Shown piece after piece: positions 10,810-19,226 of a stretch of 64,000 nt of DNA. The notes under the pieces are model-generated. The model saw only the letters and a program-made list of their open reading frames with translations. It searched no databases and was not told the origin of the DNA. Both the position numbers and the translations under genes were made by a program. How positions within the stretch are numbered: position 1 is the stretch's first letter; every line of letters begins with the position of its first letter. Location: assembly GCF_026340095.1 (NCBI RefSeq), contig NZ_JAPEPO010000001.1, positions 4,122,501 through 4,186,500 of the forward strand. Direction: 5' to 3'. This stretch comes from Streptomyces sp. NBC_01446 (GTDB lineage: Bacteria; Actinomycetota; Actinomycetes; Streptomycetales; Streptomycetaceae).

Positions 10810-10829
10810 GCCCCTGATGACGAGGGTGT

Positions 10830-10843
10830 GTTTCACGTGAAAC
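10830..10843. other. parS: parS centromere site (exact consensus)
   Basis: GTTTCACGTGAAAC matches the Streptomyces parS consensus exactly, with no mismatch. It covers the cydCD start codon: the inner GTG at 10837-10839 is the centre of the palindrome. ParB loads at such sites near the origin to organise and segregate chromosomes. A 14-bp exact match is unlikely by chance, and a second exact copy lies at 59568. Confidence 0.93.
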
Positions 10844-13800
10844 CGATCGACCAGCGTCTGCTCCGGTACGCCAGGGCCACTCGCCTCTTCCTGATCGCGG
10901 TGGTGGTCCTCGGCATGGCCGGGGCGGGCCTGGTCATCGCTCAGGCGATGCTCATCTCCGAAGTGGTGGTGGGGGCCTTCGAGCACGGGCTTGATGCCTC
11001 CGCCCTGCGCACACCGCTCTTGCTGCTTGCTCTGGTGGCGGCCGGGCGCGGTCTGGTCTCCTGGCTGACCGAGCTGGCCGCTCACCGGGCCAGCGCGGCG
11101 GTCAAGTCGGAGCTGCGCGGACGGCTCCTGGAGCGCGCCTCCCAGCTGGGCCCGGGGTGGCTCAGTGGGCAGCGGACCGGATCCCTGGTGGCGCTCGTGA
11201 CGCGGGGTGTGGACGCGCTCGACGACTACTTCTCGCGCTATCTACCGCAGTTGGGCCTCGCGGTGGTGGTGCCCGTGGCGGTGCTCGCGCGCATCGTCAC
11301 CGAGGACTGGGTGTCCGCGGCGATCATCGTCTGCACACTGCCCCTGATCCCCGTATTCATGATCCTCATCGGCTGGGCCACCCAGTCCCACATGGAGCGT
11401 CAGTGGCGGCTCCTGTCCCGGCTTTCGGGGCACTTCCTGGACGTGGTGGCCGGCCTTCCGACGCTGAAGGTGTTCGGCCGGGCCAAGGCGCAGGCCGAGT
11501 CGATCCGCCGGATCACCGGCGAGTACCGGCAGGCGACGATGCGGACCCTGCGCATCGCCTTCCTGTCGTCGTTCGCCCTCGAACTCCTCTCGACGCTGTC
11601 GGTCGCCCTGGTGGCCGTGACCATCGGCATGCGGCTCGTGCACGGCGACATGGACCTCTACGTGGGACTGGTCATCCTCGTCCTCGCGCCCGAGGCCTAT
11701 CTGCCGCTGCGTCAGGTCGGCGCTCAGTACCACGCGGCGGCCGAGGGGCTCGCCGCCGCGGAGGAGATCTTCGCCGTCCTGGAGACCCCGGTGCCGCCGT
11801 CGGGCGCCGGCGCGGTGCCCGCGGCCACCGGTATCGCCTTCGACGGAGTGACCGTCCGCTATCCCGGCCGGTCCGCGGACGCCGTCTCGGAGGCCGACTT
11901 CGAGATCGCACCCGGGGAGACGGTGGCACTCGTCGGCCCGAGCGGCGTGGGCAAGTCGACGCTGCTGAGCGCGGCGCTCGGATTCGTCCGTCCCCAGGCC
12001 GGACGGGTTCTCGTCGGGGGCGCCGATCTGGCCGGCCTCGACCGGGAGGCGTGGCACGCGCGCGTGGCCTGGGTGCCTCAGCGGCCGCAGCTGTACGCCG
12101 GGTCGATCGCGGACAACGTGCGGCTCGCGCGACCCGACGCGTCGCCCGCGGAGGTCGAGGAGGCGTTGCGCGAGGCGGGGGCCCAGGACTTCGTCCGTGC
12201 GCTGCCCGACGGTGCGGACACCCTGCTCGGTGAGGACGGGGCGGGGCTCTCGGCCGGGCAGCGGCAACGGCTCGCCCTGGCACGGGCGTTCCTCGCCGAC
12301 CGGCCGGTGGTGCTGCTGGACGAGCCGACGGCCGCGCTCGACGGCGAGACCGAGGCGGGGATCGTCGAGGCGGTCCGCAGGCTCGCTGCCGGCCGGACCG
12401 TCCTTCTGGTGGTGCACCGTCCCGCGCTGCTGGCCGTCGCCGACCGGGTGGTGCGCCTCGACGTACCGCGTTCCCCCGCGGCGGTGGAGGAGCCTGCGGT
12501 ACGTCCGGTGCCGCCGGCCCAGGCGGACGAACTGCCCGTCTCTGTAGAGGAGGGTCACGAATCGGCCCGCTCCGGAGAGGGCCGGGGCAGTGTGCTCTCG
12601 CGGGTGCGAGGCGCCACACGGGCGCGGCGAGGGCGGCTTGCTCTCGCGCTGCTGCTCGGCGCGCTCGCCCTCGGTAGCGCCGTCGGGCTCATGGCGACCT
12701 CCGGATGGCTCATCTCGCGGGCCTCGCAGCAGCCGCCCGTGATGTACCTGATGGTCGCCGTCACGGCCACCCGCGCCTTCGGGATCGGGCGCGCCTGCTT
12801 CCGGTACGGCGAGCGGGTCGTGTCGCACGACGCCGTGCTGCGGATGCTCGCGGACACCCGGGTCGCCGTCTACCGGCGGCTGGAGCGGCTCGCCCCAGCG
12901 GGCCTGCGCGCGACGCGCCGAGGCGATCTCCTCTCCCGGCTCGTCTCCGATGTTGACGCCTTCCAGGACTACTGGCTGCGCTGGCTGCTGCCCGCGTCGG
13001 CCGCCGCGGTGGTCGGTGCCGCCTCCGTCGCGTTCACCGCCTGGATGCTGCCCGCCGCCGGTGCCGTGCTCGCCGTAGGCCTGCTGCTCGCGGGAATCGG
13101 CGTGCCGCTGCTCTCCGGAGCTGTCGCCCGCCGCGCCGAGCGCCGCCTGGCCCCCGCGCGCGGGACGCTCGCCACCCGCGTGGCCGAACTCCTCACCGGC
13201 ACCGCCGAACTGACCGTCGCGGGAGCGCTGCCCGCGCGCACCGCACAGGCGAAGGCCGCCGACTCCGTGCTGACGCGGATCGCGTCCCGCGCCGCCACCG
13301 CCACCGCGCTGGGCGACGGTCTCACCGCGCTGATCACCGGCCTCACCGTGGCCGGTGCCGCGCTCGCCGGGGTGCAGGGAGTGCGCGAGGGCCGCCTCGA
13401 CGGGGTCCAGCTCGCAGTTGTCGTCCTCACGCCGCTGGCCGCGTTCGAGGCCGTCATGGGTCTCCCGCTCGCCGTGCAGTACCGCCAGCGGGTCAAGAAG
13501 AGCGCCGAACGTGTCCACGAGGTCCTGGACGCGCCGGACCCCGTACGGGAGCCGGAATCGCCCGCGCAGGCGCCGCAGGACCCCTTCCCTCTGCTGGTGC
13601 GCGGTCTCGCCGCGCGCCACGACGGGCAGGGCCGGGACGCGCTCCACGGGGTCGATCTCACGCTGGAGCGGGGCCGCAGGGTCGCCGTCGTCGGCCCGTC
13701 GGGATCCGGAAAGACGACGCTCGCCCAGGTCCTGCTGCGGTTCCTGGACGCGGGCGAGGGCGCGTACACCCTGGCCGGGCAGGACGCGTACGGGCTCGAA

Positions 13801-14331
13801 GGGGATGCGGTGCGGCGGCTCGTCGGGCTGTGCGCGCAGGACGCGCACCTCTTCGACAGCTCGGTGCGCGAGAACCTGCTCCTTGCCAAGAAGGACGCCA
13901 CCGACCACGAACTGCGCGAAGTCCTGGCCGCCGCGCGCCTCCTGGAGTGGGCCGATTCGCTGCCCGACGGGCTCAGCACCCTCGTCGGCGAACACGGCGC
14001 GCGGCTGTCCGGAGGCCAGCGGCAGCGGCTCGCCCTGGCCCGTGCTCTGCTCGCCGACTTCCCCGTCCTCGTGCTCGACGAGCCCGCCGAGCACCTCGAC
14101 CTGCCGACGGCGGACGCGCTCACGGCGGACCTCCTGTCCGCGACCGAGGGCCGCACGACGCTGCTGATCACGCACCGGATGGTCGGCCTCGACGCCGTGG
14201 ACGAGGTGATCGTCCTCGACGCGGGACAGGTCGTGCAGCGCGGCAGGTACGAGGATCTGGTGGCGGTCGACGGACCGTTGCGCGCGCTGCGGGAACGCGA
14301 ACGCGAGGCGGAGCTGTTGGTGGCCGGGTAG
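10837..14331 (+). CDS. cydCD: Fused CydD-CydC ABC exporter (cytochrome bd assembly)
   Basis: The protein (1164 residues) joins two half-transporters. CydD-like half: membrane domain about 1-330, Walker A GPSGVGKST, signature LSAGQRQRLALARA, Walker B VVLLDEPTAALD. CydC-like half: membrane domain about 600-870, Walker A GPSGSGKTT, signature LSGGQRQRLALARA, Walker B VLVLDEPAEHLD. CydDC exports thiols and is required to assemble bd oxidase. Fusion is normal in actinobacteria. The GTG at 10837 is preferred over the GTG at 10828 because GAGGG at 10822-10826 is then ten bases upstream and the start MKPIDQRLLRYAR fits relatives. The start codon lies inside parS. The stop TAG lies in the first unit of a 17-bp tandem repeat. 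Confidence 0.96.
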   Translation: MKPIDQRLLRYARATRLFLIAVVVLGMAGAGLVIAQAMLISEVVVGAFEHGLDASALRTPLLLLALVAAGRGLVSWLTELAAHRASAAVKSELRGRLLERASQLGPGWLSGQRTGSLVALVTRGVDALDDYFSRYLPQLGLAVVVPVAVLARIVTEDWVSAAIIVCTLPLIPVFMILIGWATQSHMERQWRLLSRLSGHFLDVVAGLPTLKVFGRAKAQAESIRRITGEYRQATMRTLRIAFLSSFALELLSTLSVALVAVTIGMRLVHGDMDLYVGLVILVLAPEAYLPLRQVGAQYHAAAEGLAAAEEIFAVLETPVPPSGAGAVPAATGIAFDGVTVRYPGRSADAVSEADFEIAPGETVALVGPSGVGKSTLLSAALGFVRPQAGRVLVGGADLAGLDREAWHARVAWVPQRPQLYAGSIADNVRLARPDASPAEVEEALREAGAQDFVRALPDGADTLLGEDGAGLSAGQRQRLALARAFLADRPVVLLDEPTAALDGETEAGIVEAVRRLAAGRTVLLVVHRPALLAVADRVVRLDVPRSPAAVEEPAVRPVPPAQADELPVSVEEGHESARSGEGRGSVLSRVRGATRARRGRLALALLLGALALGSAVGLMATSGWLISRASQQPPVMYLMVAVTATRAFGIGRACFRYGERVVSHDAVLRMLADTRVAVYRRLERLAPAGLRATRRGDLLSRLVSDVDAFQDYWLRWLLPASAAAVVGAASVAFTAWMLPAAGAVLAVGLLLAGIGVPLLSGAVARRAERRLAPARGTLATRVAELLTGTAELTVAGALPARTAQAKAADSVLTRIASRAATATALGDGLTALITGLTVAGAALAGVQGVREGRLDGVQLAVVVLTPLAAFEAVMGLPLAVQYRQRVKKSAERVHEVLDAPDPVREPESPAQAPQDPFPLLVRGLAARHDGQGRDALHGVDLTLERGRRVAVVGPSGSGKTTLAQVLLRFLDAGEGAYTLAGQDAYGLEGDAVRRLVGLCAQDAHLFDSSVRENLLLAKKDATDHELREVLAAARLLEWADSLPDGLSTLVGEHGARLSGGQRQRLALARALLADFPVLVLDEPAEHLDLPTADALTADLLSATEGRTTLLITHRMVGLDAVDEVIVLDAGQVVQRGRYEDLVAVDGPLRALREREREAELLVAG

Positions 14332-14428
14332 CCACGTGTACCGGGTAGCCACGTGTACCGGGTGGCTACGCCTACCAGGTGGCCATGCGTACCGGGCGGC
14401 CTCGTGTACCGAGTGGCCCGGGCAGTGG
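14326..14428. repeat. 17-bp tandem repeat across the cydCD stop codon
   Basis: Five consecutive 17-bp units plus a partial sixth start at 14326, 14343, 14360, 14377, 14394 and 14411. The unit is GGGTAGCCACGTGTACC; the first two copies are identical and later copies drift. Each unit has dyad character (GGTA and TACC ends around CACGTG). The first copy contains the cydCD TAG stop. It may act as a terminator-like or protein-binding array, or be a simple minisatellite. Confidence 0.9.
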
Positions 14429-14477
14429 TCCGTAACGCCGACTTTCCTCTCCAAACGGGACTAACTAGTCTCGAGGC

Positions 14478-16223
14478 ATGTCAGCTGCACCGGTGCCCGG
14501 CGCCACCCCACCGTCCGACGGCGAGCGGGACTCCTCCGACGCGCTGGAGGCGGCGACACAGGCGACGCGCGGGCTCCAGGGACTGTCCGCCGAGCTGGCC
14601 GCGCGGGTACCGCAGTTGCTCGAAGCGATGCGCTCCGTGGGCACCGGTCTGGAACTGCACTCCACCCTCGACCGCATCTGCGAGACGGCCGCCGAGCTCG
14701 CCGACGCCCGCTACGCGGCGATCGGCGTCGTCTCCGAGGACGGCGAGGCGCTCTCGGACTTCGTCTTCCACGGAGTCGACACGGAGACGGCTGAGCTCAT
14801 CGGACGGCTCCCCGACGGCCACCGTGGACTCCTCGGAGCGCTCATCCACGACCCGGGCCCGGTACGCCTCGCGAACCTGGCGGACGACCCCCGTGCCTGC
14901 GGCTTTCCGGCCCACCACCCGCCGATGCGGACCTTTCTGGGCGTCCCCATCCGCGTACAGGGGGAGATCTTCGGCAACCTCTATCTGACGGAGAAGCACG
15001 GCGGGGTCGAGTTCAACGACTACGACCTGAACATGGTCCGCGTCCTCGCCACGGAGGCCGGCATCGCCATCGGCAACGCGCGCCTGTACGAGGCCGCCAG
15101 GCAGCGCGAGCGGTGGATCGACGGGTCCGTGGCCGTGACGACCGCACTGCTGTCCGGCAGTGACGCCGAGGAAGCCCTCCAGGTCGTCGCCGAACAGGCC
15201 AGGCACCTGTCGGGCTCGGCGGCCGGCATCGTCCTCCTGCCGGCCGAGGAGGGCGGCATGGAGATCGTCGCCGTCTCGTCGGACCATCCGTCGCAGGCCC
15301 TCGGCATGATCATCCCGGCAGAGAGCGAGATCGTCGCCGAACTCCTGGGCGGCGCGACGGTGTTCGTCGACGACGCGTCCACCGACCCACGCATACTGAC
15401 CGATCTCGCTCGCGACTACGGTCCCGCGATGATGCTGCCCCTCCAGAGCGACGGCCGCGTCCTCGGCACACTCGTGACGCCACGCGCGCGTGGCGCCCGG
15501 CCCTTCACCGACGCGGAGCGCACCCTCGCCACCCAGTTCGCCTCCCAGGCAGCACTCGCGCTGATGATGGCGGAGGCGCAGCGCGACCGGGAGCGGCTCG
15601 CGGTGTACGAGGACCGCGACCGGATCGCCCGCGATCTCCACGACCTCGTCATCCAGCGCCTGTTCGCCACCGGGATGATGCTGGAGAGCGCCCAGCGCAG
15701 ATCCGTCGTGCCCGAGGTGCAGGTCGGTATCGGCAAGGCCGTCGACGAGCTGGACGTCACCATCCAGGAGATCCGCACGGCCATCTTCGCGCTCCAACAG
15801 GGGCCCGCCGAGGCGCCCTCGGGCCTGCGCACACGCGTCCTGCGCGAGATCAACATGGCGGCCGTGCCGCTCGGCTTCAAGCCCACGCACCACTTCGCCG
15901 GCGCCGTCGACACCGTGGTCGGCGAACTCACCGGCAAGAACCTCATCGCGGCCCTGCGAGAGGCACTGTCCAACGCGTTCCGGCACGCGGAGGCCGCCCG
16001 TATCGACGTGGTCGTCGACGCGAACGTCACGCTCCCCGACGGGCAGCGCGGCGTCCGGCTGACGGTCTCCGACGACGGCGTCGGCATCCCGGAGGACGGC
16101 CGGCGCAGCGGCCTCAAGAACCTCAAGCGACGGGCCGAGTCCCTGGGCGGCGACAGTTGGTACGGGCCGGGCATCGGCGAGGACGGGGACGGCACGACGG
16201 TGGTCTGGCAGGCGCCTCACTGA
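14478..16223 (+). CDS. DosS/DevS-like GAF-GAF sensor histidine kinase (orphan)
   Basis: The 581-residue protein has the DosS/DevS layout and length: two GAF domains (about 55-205 and 220-365), a HisKA_3 dimerisation helix with the phospho-accepting His388 in IARDLHDLVIQRLF, and an HATPase domain with DDGVGIPEDGR and SGLKNLKRRAESLGG. The first GAF contains FPAHHPPMRTFLGVP; His147 is near the position of the DosS haem ligand (His149), so haem-based sensing of oxygen or redox state is plausible but inferred. No response regulator is adjacent in this window. The start at 14478 lacks a good ribosome site, but TAGTCT lies six bases upstream, as in leaderless genes. Location next to cyd suggests a link to low-oxygen respiration. 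Confidence 0.9.
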   Translation: MSAAPVPGATPPSDGERDSSDALEAATQATRGLQGLSAELAARVPQLLEAMRSVGTGLELHSTLDRICETAAELADARYAAIGVVSEDGEALSDFVFHGVDTETAELIGRLPDGHRGLLGALIHDPGPVRLANLADDPRACGFPAHHPPMRTFLGVPIRVQGEIFGNLYLTEKHGGVEFNDYDLNMVRVLATEAGIAIGNARLYEAARQRERWIDGSVAVTTALLSGSDAEEALQVVAEQARHLSGSAAGIVLLPAEEGGMEIVAVSSDHPSQALGMIIPAESEIVAELLGGATVFVDDASTDPRILTDLARDYGPAMMLPLQSDGRVLGTLVTPRARGARPFTDAERTLATQFASQAALALMMAEAQRDRERLAVYEDRDRIARDLHDLVIQRLFATGMMLESAQRRSVVPEVQVGIGKAVDELDVTIQEIRTAIFALQQGPAEAPSGLRTRVLREINMAAVPLGFKPTHHFAGAVDTVVGELTGKNLIAALREALSNAFRHAEAARIDVVVDANVTLPDGQRGVRLTVSDDGVGIPEDGRRSGLKNLKRRAESLGGDSWYGPGIGEDGDGTTVVWQAPH

Positions 16224-16535
16224 GGGCGCGACCAGGTATCGCGCCGGGCCCTGTTCGGGGGTCCGGATCTGAGCCGTACGGGCGCCCGCTTCCCCCTGGG
16301 GGTACGAGTTCAGCAGGCCGTCGCCGTAAGCCCGGGCCACGATCCGAGACATGCGCCAACGCCGTAGTCGTCCTCTTGCCGTACCGGTCCTGCTGTGCGC
16401 GCTGATCGCGTTCGCCGGGACCCGCACGCAGGCGTCCGAAGGGTCAGGCGGCGCCGAGGCGGTCGAGGGGTGGCCGAGAGGGCCGGGACCCACGTGTGGA
16501 GGACCGTTTCTTCCAGTGCTTCTGGGAGTCTGCTT
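16224..16535. other. Intergenic region after the histidine kinase
   Basis: About 310 bp between convergent genes. It contains C- and G-runs that could fold as a terminator (CCCCCTGGGGG at about 16295) and one short open frame with a signal-peptide-like start, listed separately. I see no tRNA or operator. Confidence 0.5.
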
Positions 16536-16539
16536 CTAG
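16351..16539 (+). CDS. Possible small secreted protein (doubtful)
   Basis: A 62-codon frame encodes RQRRSRP followed by a hydrophobic stretch (LAVPVLLCALIAFAG) resembling a signal peptide. Third-position GC is high in the first half and falls off in the second. There is no clear ribosome site, and the end overlaps the convergent phosphatase stop by four bases. It may be a remnant or chance frame. Confidence 0.22.
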   Translation: MRQRRSRPLAVPVLLCALIAFAGTRTQASEGSGGAEAVEGWPRGPGPTCGGPFLPVLLGVCF

Positions 16540-17456
16540 GAGGCGCCCGGTGCGCTGTCCTCGGAGGGCTGACGCGCCGCCAGGATCTGTTCGATGACCG
16601 CGGCCACGCCGTCCTCGTTGTTCGGCACCGTGTGCCCCGACGCGGCGGCGAGCACGTCCGGGTGCGCGTTGCCCATCGCGAACGAGGTGCCGGCCCAGCG
16701 GAGCATCTCCATGTCGTTGGGCATGTCCCCGAAGGCGACGACCTCGGCCGCCGTGATGCCGCGCTCGGCGCAGCACAGCGCGAGGGTGCTGGCTTTGGAG
16801 ACGCCGGGGCCGCTGATCTCCAGGAGCGCGCTGGGGCTGGAACGGGTGATCGCCGCGCGGTCGCCGACGGCCGCCCGGGCGAGGGCGAGGAACTCGTCGG
16901 GGGCGAGGTCGGCGTGGTAGGCGAGCAGCTTGAGCACGGGCTGGTCGGCGCAGGGCGAGCCGTCGGCGAGGAGCTTCTCGGCGGCCGCGACGCTCTCCCC
17001 CGCCTCCAGGTGCAGCGGCGGGTACGTCGGCTCGTGGTGGAGGCCACCGGTCCGCTCGACGGCGAATGCTGTGCCGGGCGCGGCGGCGCGCAGGATGCGT
17101 ACGACGTCGAGGGCGATCTCGGGGGCGAGGTCCCTGACCTTCACGAACCGGTGGTGGCCGGGGCCGCCGTGCAGATCCACCACGGCCGCGCCGTTCCCGC
17201 AGATCGCCAGGCCGTGGCCGTGCACGTGGTCGCTGACGACGTCCATCCAGCGGGCCGGTCTGCCGGTCACGAAGAAGACCTCGATGCCCGCCCGCTCGGC
17301 GGCGGCGAGCGCGGCGACCGTCCGCGGCGAGACGGACTTGTCGTCGCGCAGCAGCGTGCCGTCCAGGTCCGTGGCGACGAGCCGGGGCGCGGGGGCGTTG
17401 GCGGCCGGGGTCCAGGGCCGAGGAGTCGGTGAGGTCACCGCGCCATTGTCCCGCAT
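16536..17456 (-). CDS. Cof-type HAD-IIB phosphatase
   Basis: A haloacid-dehalogenase phosphatase of the Cof/YidA group, acting on small phosphorylated metabolites. Motif I is VATDLDGTLL (nucleophile and acid Asp), motif II is FFVTGR, and motif III/IV is SKASTLALC followed by VAFGDMPNDMEML. The cap region sits between motifs II and III, as in type IIB. The length of 306 residues is slightly long because of a Pro-rich N-terminal extension. A GTG at 17438 is an alternative start. A paralogue with the same layout is at 28280-29128. Substrate unknown. Confidence 0.87.
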   Translation of the reverse strand: MRDNGAVTSPTPRPWTPAANAPAPRLVATDLDGTLLRDDKSVSPRTVAALAAAERAGIEVFFVTGRPARWMDVVSDHVHGHGLAICGNGAAVVDLHGGPGHHRFVKVRDLAPEIALDVVRILRAAAPGTAFAVERTGGLHHEPTYPPLHLEAGESVAAAEKLLADGSPCADQPVLKLLAYHADLAPDEFLALARAAVGDRAAITRSSPSALLEISGPGVSKASTLALCCAERGITAAEVVAFGDMPNDMEMLRWAGTSFAMGNAHPDVLAAASGHTVPNNEDGVAAVIEQILAARQPSEDSAPGAS

Positions 17457-17544
17457 ATGCGCGCACGGGCGTGCGGTGGGGCGCGCAGATGAGTACGGTC
17501 CTCGCGCAGGCGCCCCACCGGTTCCGCCGGGTCGGCGCGGGTCT

Positions 17545-18483
17545 TCAGCCGAGCTGGGCGAGGGCCTCCGTGGCGATGCTTTCGAAGACCTTCTGGTCGG
17601 CTGAGAACTCCGAGTCGGGGATGGGCCAGTGGATCACGATCTCGGTGATGCCCAGGGCGGCGTGCTTGCCGGCGAAGTCGACGAAGGCGTCCACGGACTC
17701 CAGCGGACGGCTGCGGTCCGGGGTGAAGCCGGTGAGGAGGACCTTGTCGAGTTCGGCGGCGTCCCGACCGATCTCGGCGCAGGCGTCGGCGAGCTTGGCG
17801 GCCTGTCCGCGAATGGCTTGAATCGACTCCTCGGGCGTGCCCGTCTCGAACAGCTTCGGGTCGCCCGTCGTCACCCACGCCTGCCCGTGCCGGGCGGCCA
17901 GCCTCAGTCCGCGCGGTCCCGTCGCGGCCACCGCGAAGGGCAGCCGGGGCCGCTGCACGCATCCTGGGATGTTGCGCGCCTCCTGGGCCGAGTAGAACTC
18001 ACCGTCGTACGTCACCGAGTCCTCGCTCAGCAGCCGGTCGAGCAGCGGGACGAACTCGGCGAAGTGGTCGGCCCGTTCGCGCGGGGTCCACGGCTCCTCG
18101 CCGGCCTTCAGGAGCGTCGTCGCGTCGAAGCCGTTGCCGCCCGCGCCGATGCCGAGGGTGATCCGGCCGCCGGAGATGTCGTCGAGGGAGATCAGTTCCT
18201 TGGCCAGCGTGACCGGGTGCCGGAAGTTCGGCGAGGTGACGAGTGTGCCGAGGCGCATCCGCTCCGTGACGGACGCGGCGGCGGTCAGGGTCGGCACGGC
18301 GCCGAACCACGGGCCGTCGCGGAAGGTCCGCCAGGCCAGGTGGTCGTAGGTGTACGCGGTGTGGAAGCCCAGCTCTTCGGCGCGCTGCCACGCGGCTCGG
18401 CTGCCCTCGTGCCAGCGGCGGTAGGGCAGGATCACGGTGCTCAGGCGCAGGGCGGACGTGGGCTGACGGGGCTGATCGCTCAT
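17545..18483 (-). CDS. LLM-class (luciferase-like) F420/flavin-dependent oxidoreductase
   Basis: The 312-residue product has the TIM-barrel luciferase-like fold. Visible features are a first strand LRLSTVILPYRRW, AEELGFHTAYTYDHL, LGTLVTSPNFRHPVTLAKE and the conserved LDDISGGRITLGIGAG. These are typical of F420- or FMN-dependent oxidoreductases. The ATG at 18483 has no Shine-Dalgarno sequence but TAGGCT stands seven bases upstream, suggesting leaderless transcription. The frame stays open further upstream, but that sequence is not family-like. It lies between a HAD phosphatase and kptA on the same strand. Substrate unknown. Confidence 0.88.
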   Translation of the reverse strand: MSDQPRQPTSALRLSTVILPYRRWHEGSRAAWQRAEELGFHTAYTYDHLAWRTFRDGPWFGAVPTLTAAASVTERMRLGTLVTSPNFRHPVTLAKELISLDDISGGRITLGIGAGGNGFDATTLLKAGEEPWTPRERADHFAEFVPLLDRLLSEDSVTYDGEFYSAQEARNIPGCVQRPRLPFAVAATGPRGLRLAARHGQAWVTTGDPKLFETGTPEESIQAIRGQAAKLADACAEIGRDAAELDKVLLTGFTPDRSRPLESVDAFVDFAGKHAALGITEIVIHWPIPDSEFSADQKVFESIATEALAQLG

Positions 18484-18568
18484 GCCCCAGAGCCTAAGCG
18501 GCGCGCGCCGGGCGTGGGCCGGGGGTGACGGCGCCGTGGGGGACCGCGTCTCGCGGGTCCGGTCGGTC

Positions 18569-19111
18569 TCAGCCGGGAAACCGCAGGTAGCGGGCTGGAA
18601 CGGCCTCCGTGAGCCATACGCCGTTGGCGCTGACGCGGAACGTGTGGCCGTCCCGGTGCATCGCTCCAGCGTCGACGGACAGCACGACGGGGCGGCCGCG
18701 GCGGGCTCCGACACGGGTGGCGGTCTCGCGGTCGGGCGAGAGATGGACGTCGTGCCGGCTCATGGGCCGCAGCCCCTCGGCGCGGATCGCGCCCAGGGCC
18801 GCGGGGACGGTGCCGTGGTAGAGGTACGCGGGCGGGGTGGCCGGGGGCAGCCCGAGGTCGACGTCCACGGTGTGGCCCTGGCTGGCGCGGATCCGGGAGC
18901 CCTCGATCGCGAAGCGCCTCTTGTCGTTGGCGGCGACGACATGGTCGAGCTCGTCCCGTGTGATGCGGAAGCCGTGGGCGGCGGCCGCGGCGAGCAGCGT
19001 CCCGATCTTGACCCAGCCGCCCTCGTCGAGGGTCAGTCCGATCCGCTCCGGCTGGTGCCGCAGATGCTTCGAGAGGTACTTCGACACCTTGACGGTGCGT
19101 CTTTCGTCCAT
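18569..19111 (-). CDS. kptA: RNA 2'-phosphotransferase KptA/Tpt1
   Basis: KptA/Tpt1 enzymes remove an internal RNA 2'-phosphate by transferring it to NAD+, giving ADP-ribose 1'',2''-cyclic phosphate. The 180-residue protein shows the family motifs LSKHLRH near the N-terminus, IRASQGHT in the middle, YHGT, and SRHDVHLS, with the catalytic Arg-His-Arg residues. In eukaryotes the enzyme completes tRNA splicing; bacteria lack that pathway and the bacterial role is unsettled. Upstream lies a 115-bp region with DnaA boxes, shared with the 3' end of the MerR-type gene. Confidence 0.93.
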   Translation of the reverse strand: MDERRTVKVSKYLSKHLRHQPERIGLTLDEGGWVKIGTLLAAAAAHGFRITRDELDHVVAANDKRRFAIEGSRIRASQGHTVDVDLGLPPATPPAYLYHGTVPAALGAIRAEGLRPMSRHDVHLSPDRETATRVGARRGRPVVLSVDAGAMHRDGHTFRVSANGVWLTEAVPARYLRFPG

Positions 19112-19169
19112 CCCGCCAGAGTGGCGGGCGTCTCACTCCTCGTGCACGTGATTTTTCTGTTCGCAGGTT

Positions 19170-19223
19170 TGATCCACAGCCAAGTCCGGTTATCCACAGG
19201 GGATTTGGCGATTCTGTGGACAA
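19170..19223. promoter_or_regulatory. DnaA-box group (two exact, one weak)
   Basis: Within 54 bp lie TGATCCACA (19170-19178, one mismatch), TTATCCACA (19190-19198, exact E. coli-type box) and TGTGGACAA (19215-19223, exact reverse complement of the Streptomyces-preferred TTGTCCACA). They fill the intergenic space between kptA and the MerR-type gene. A second, larger group lies at 30670-30981. Confidence 0.8.
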
Positions 19224-19226
19224 CCG

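Noticed and set aside
14326..14428. CRISPR array
   Set aside because: Repeats are contiguous with no spacers; no cas genes. The same applies to the repeats at 27643 and 59412.
11242..14454. 1070-codon open frame opposite cydCD
   Set aside because: Antisense shadow of a clear ABC exporter; composition is Arg/His/Gly-biased as expected of a wrong frame.
16470..16530. tRNA-like sequence (GTGGCCGAGAGGGCCG)
   Set aside because: No cloverleaf; T-loop and acceptor pairing are missing on both strands.
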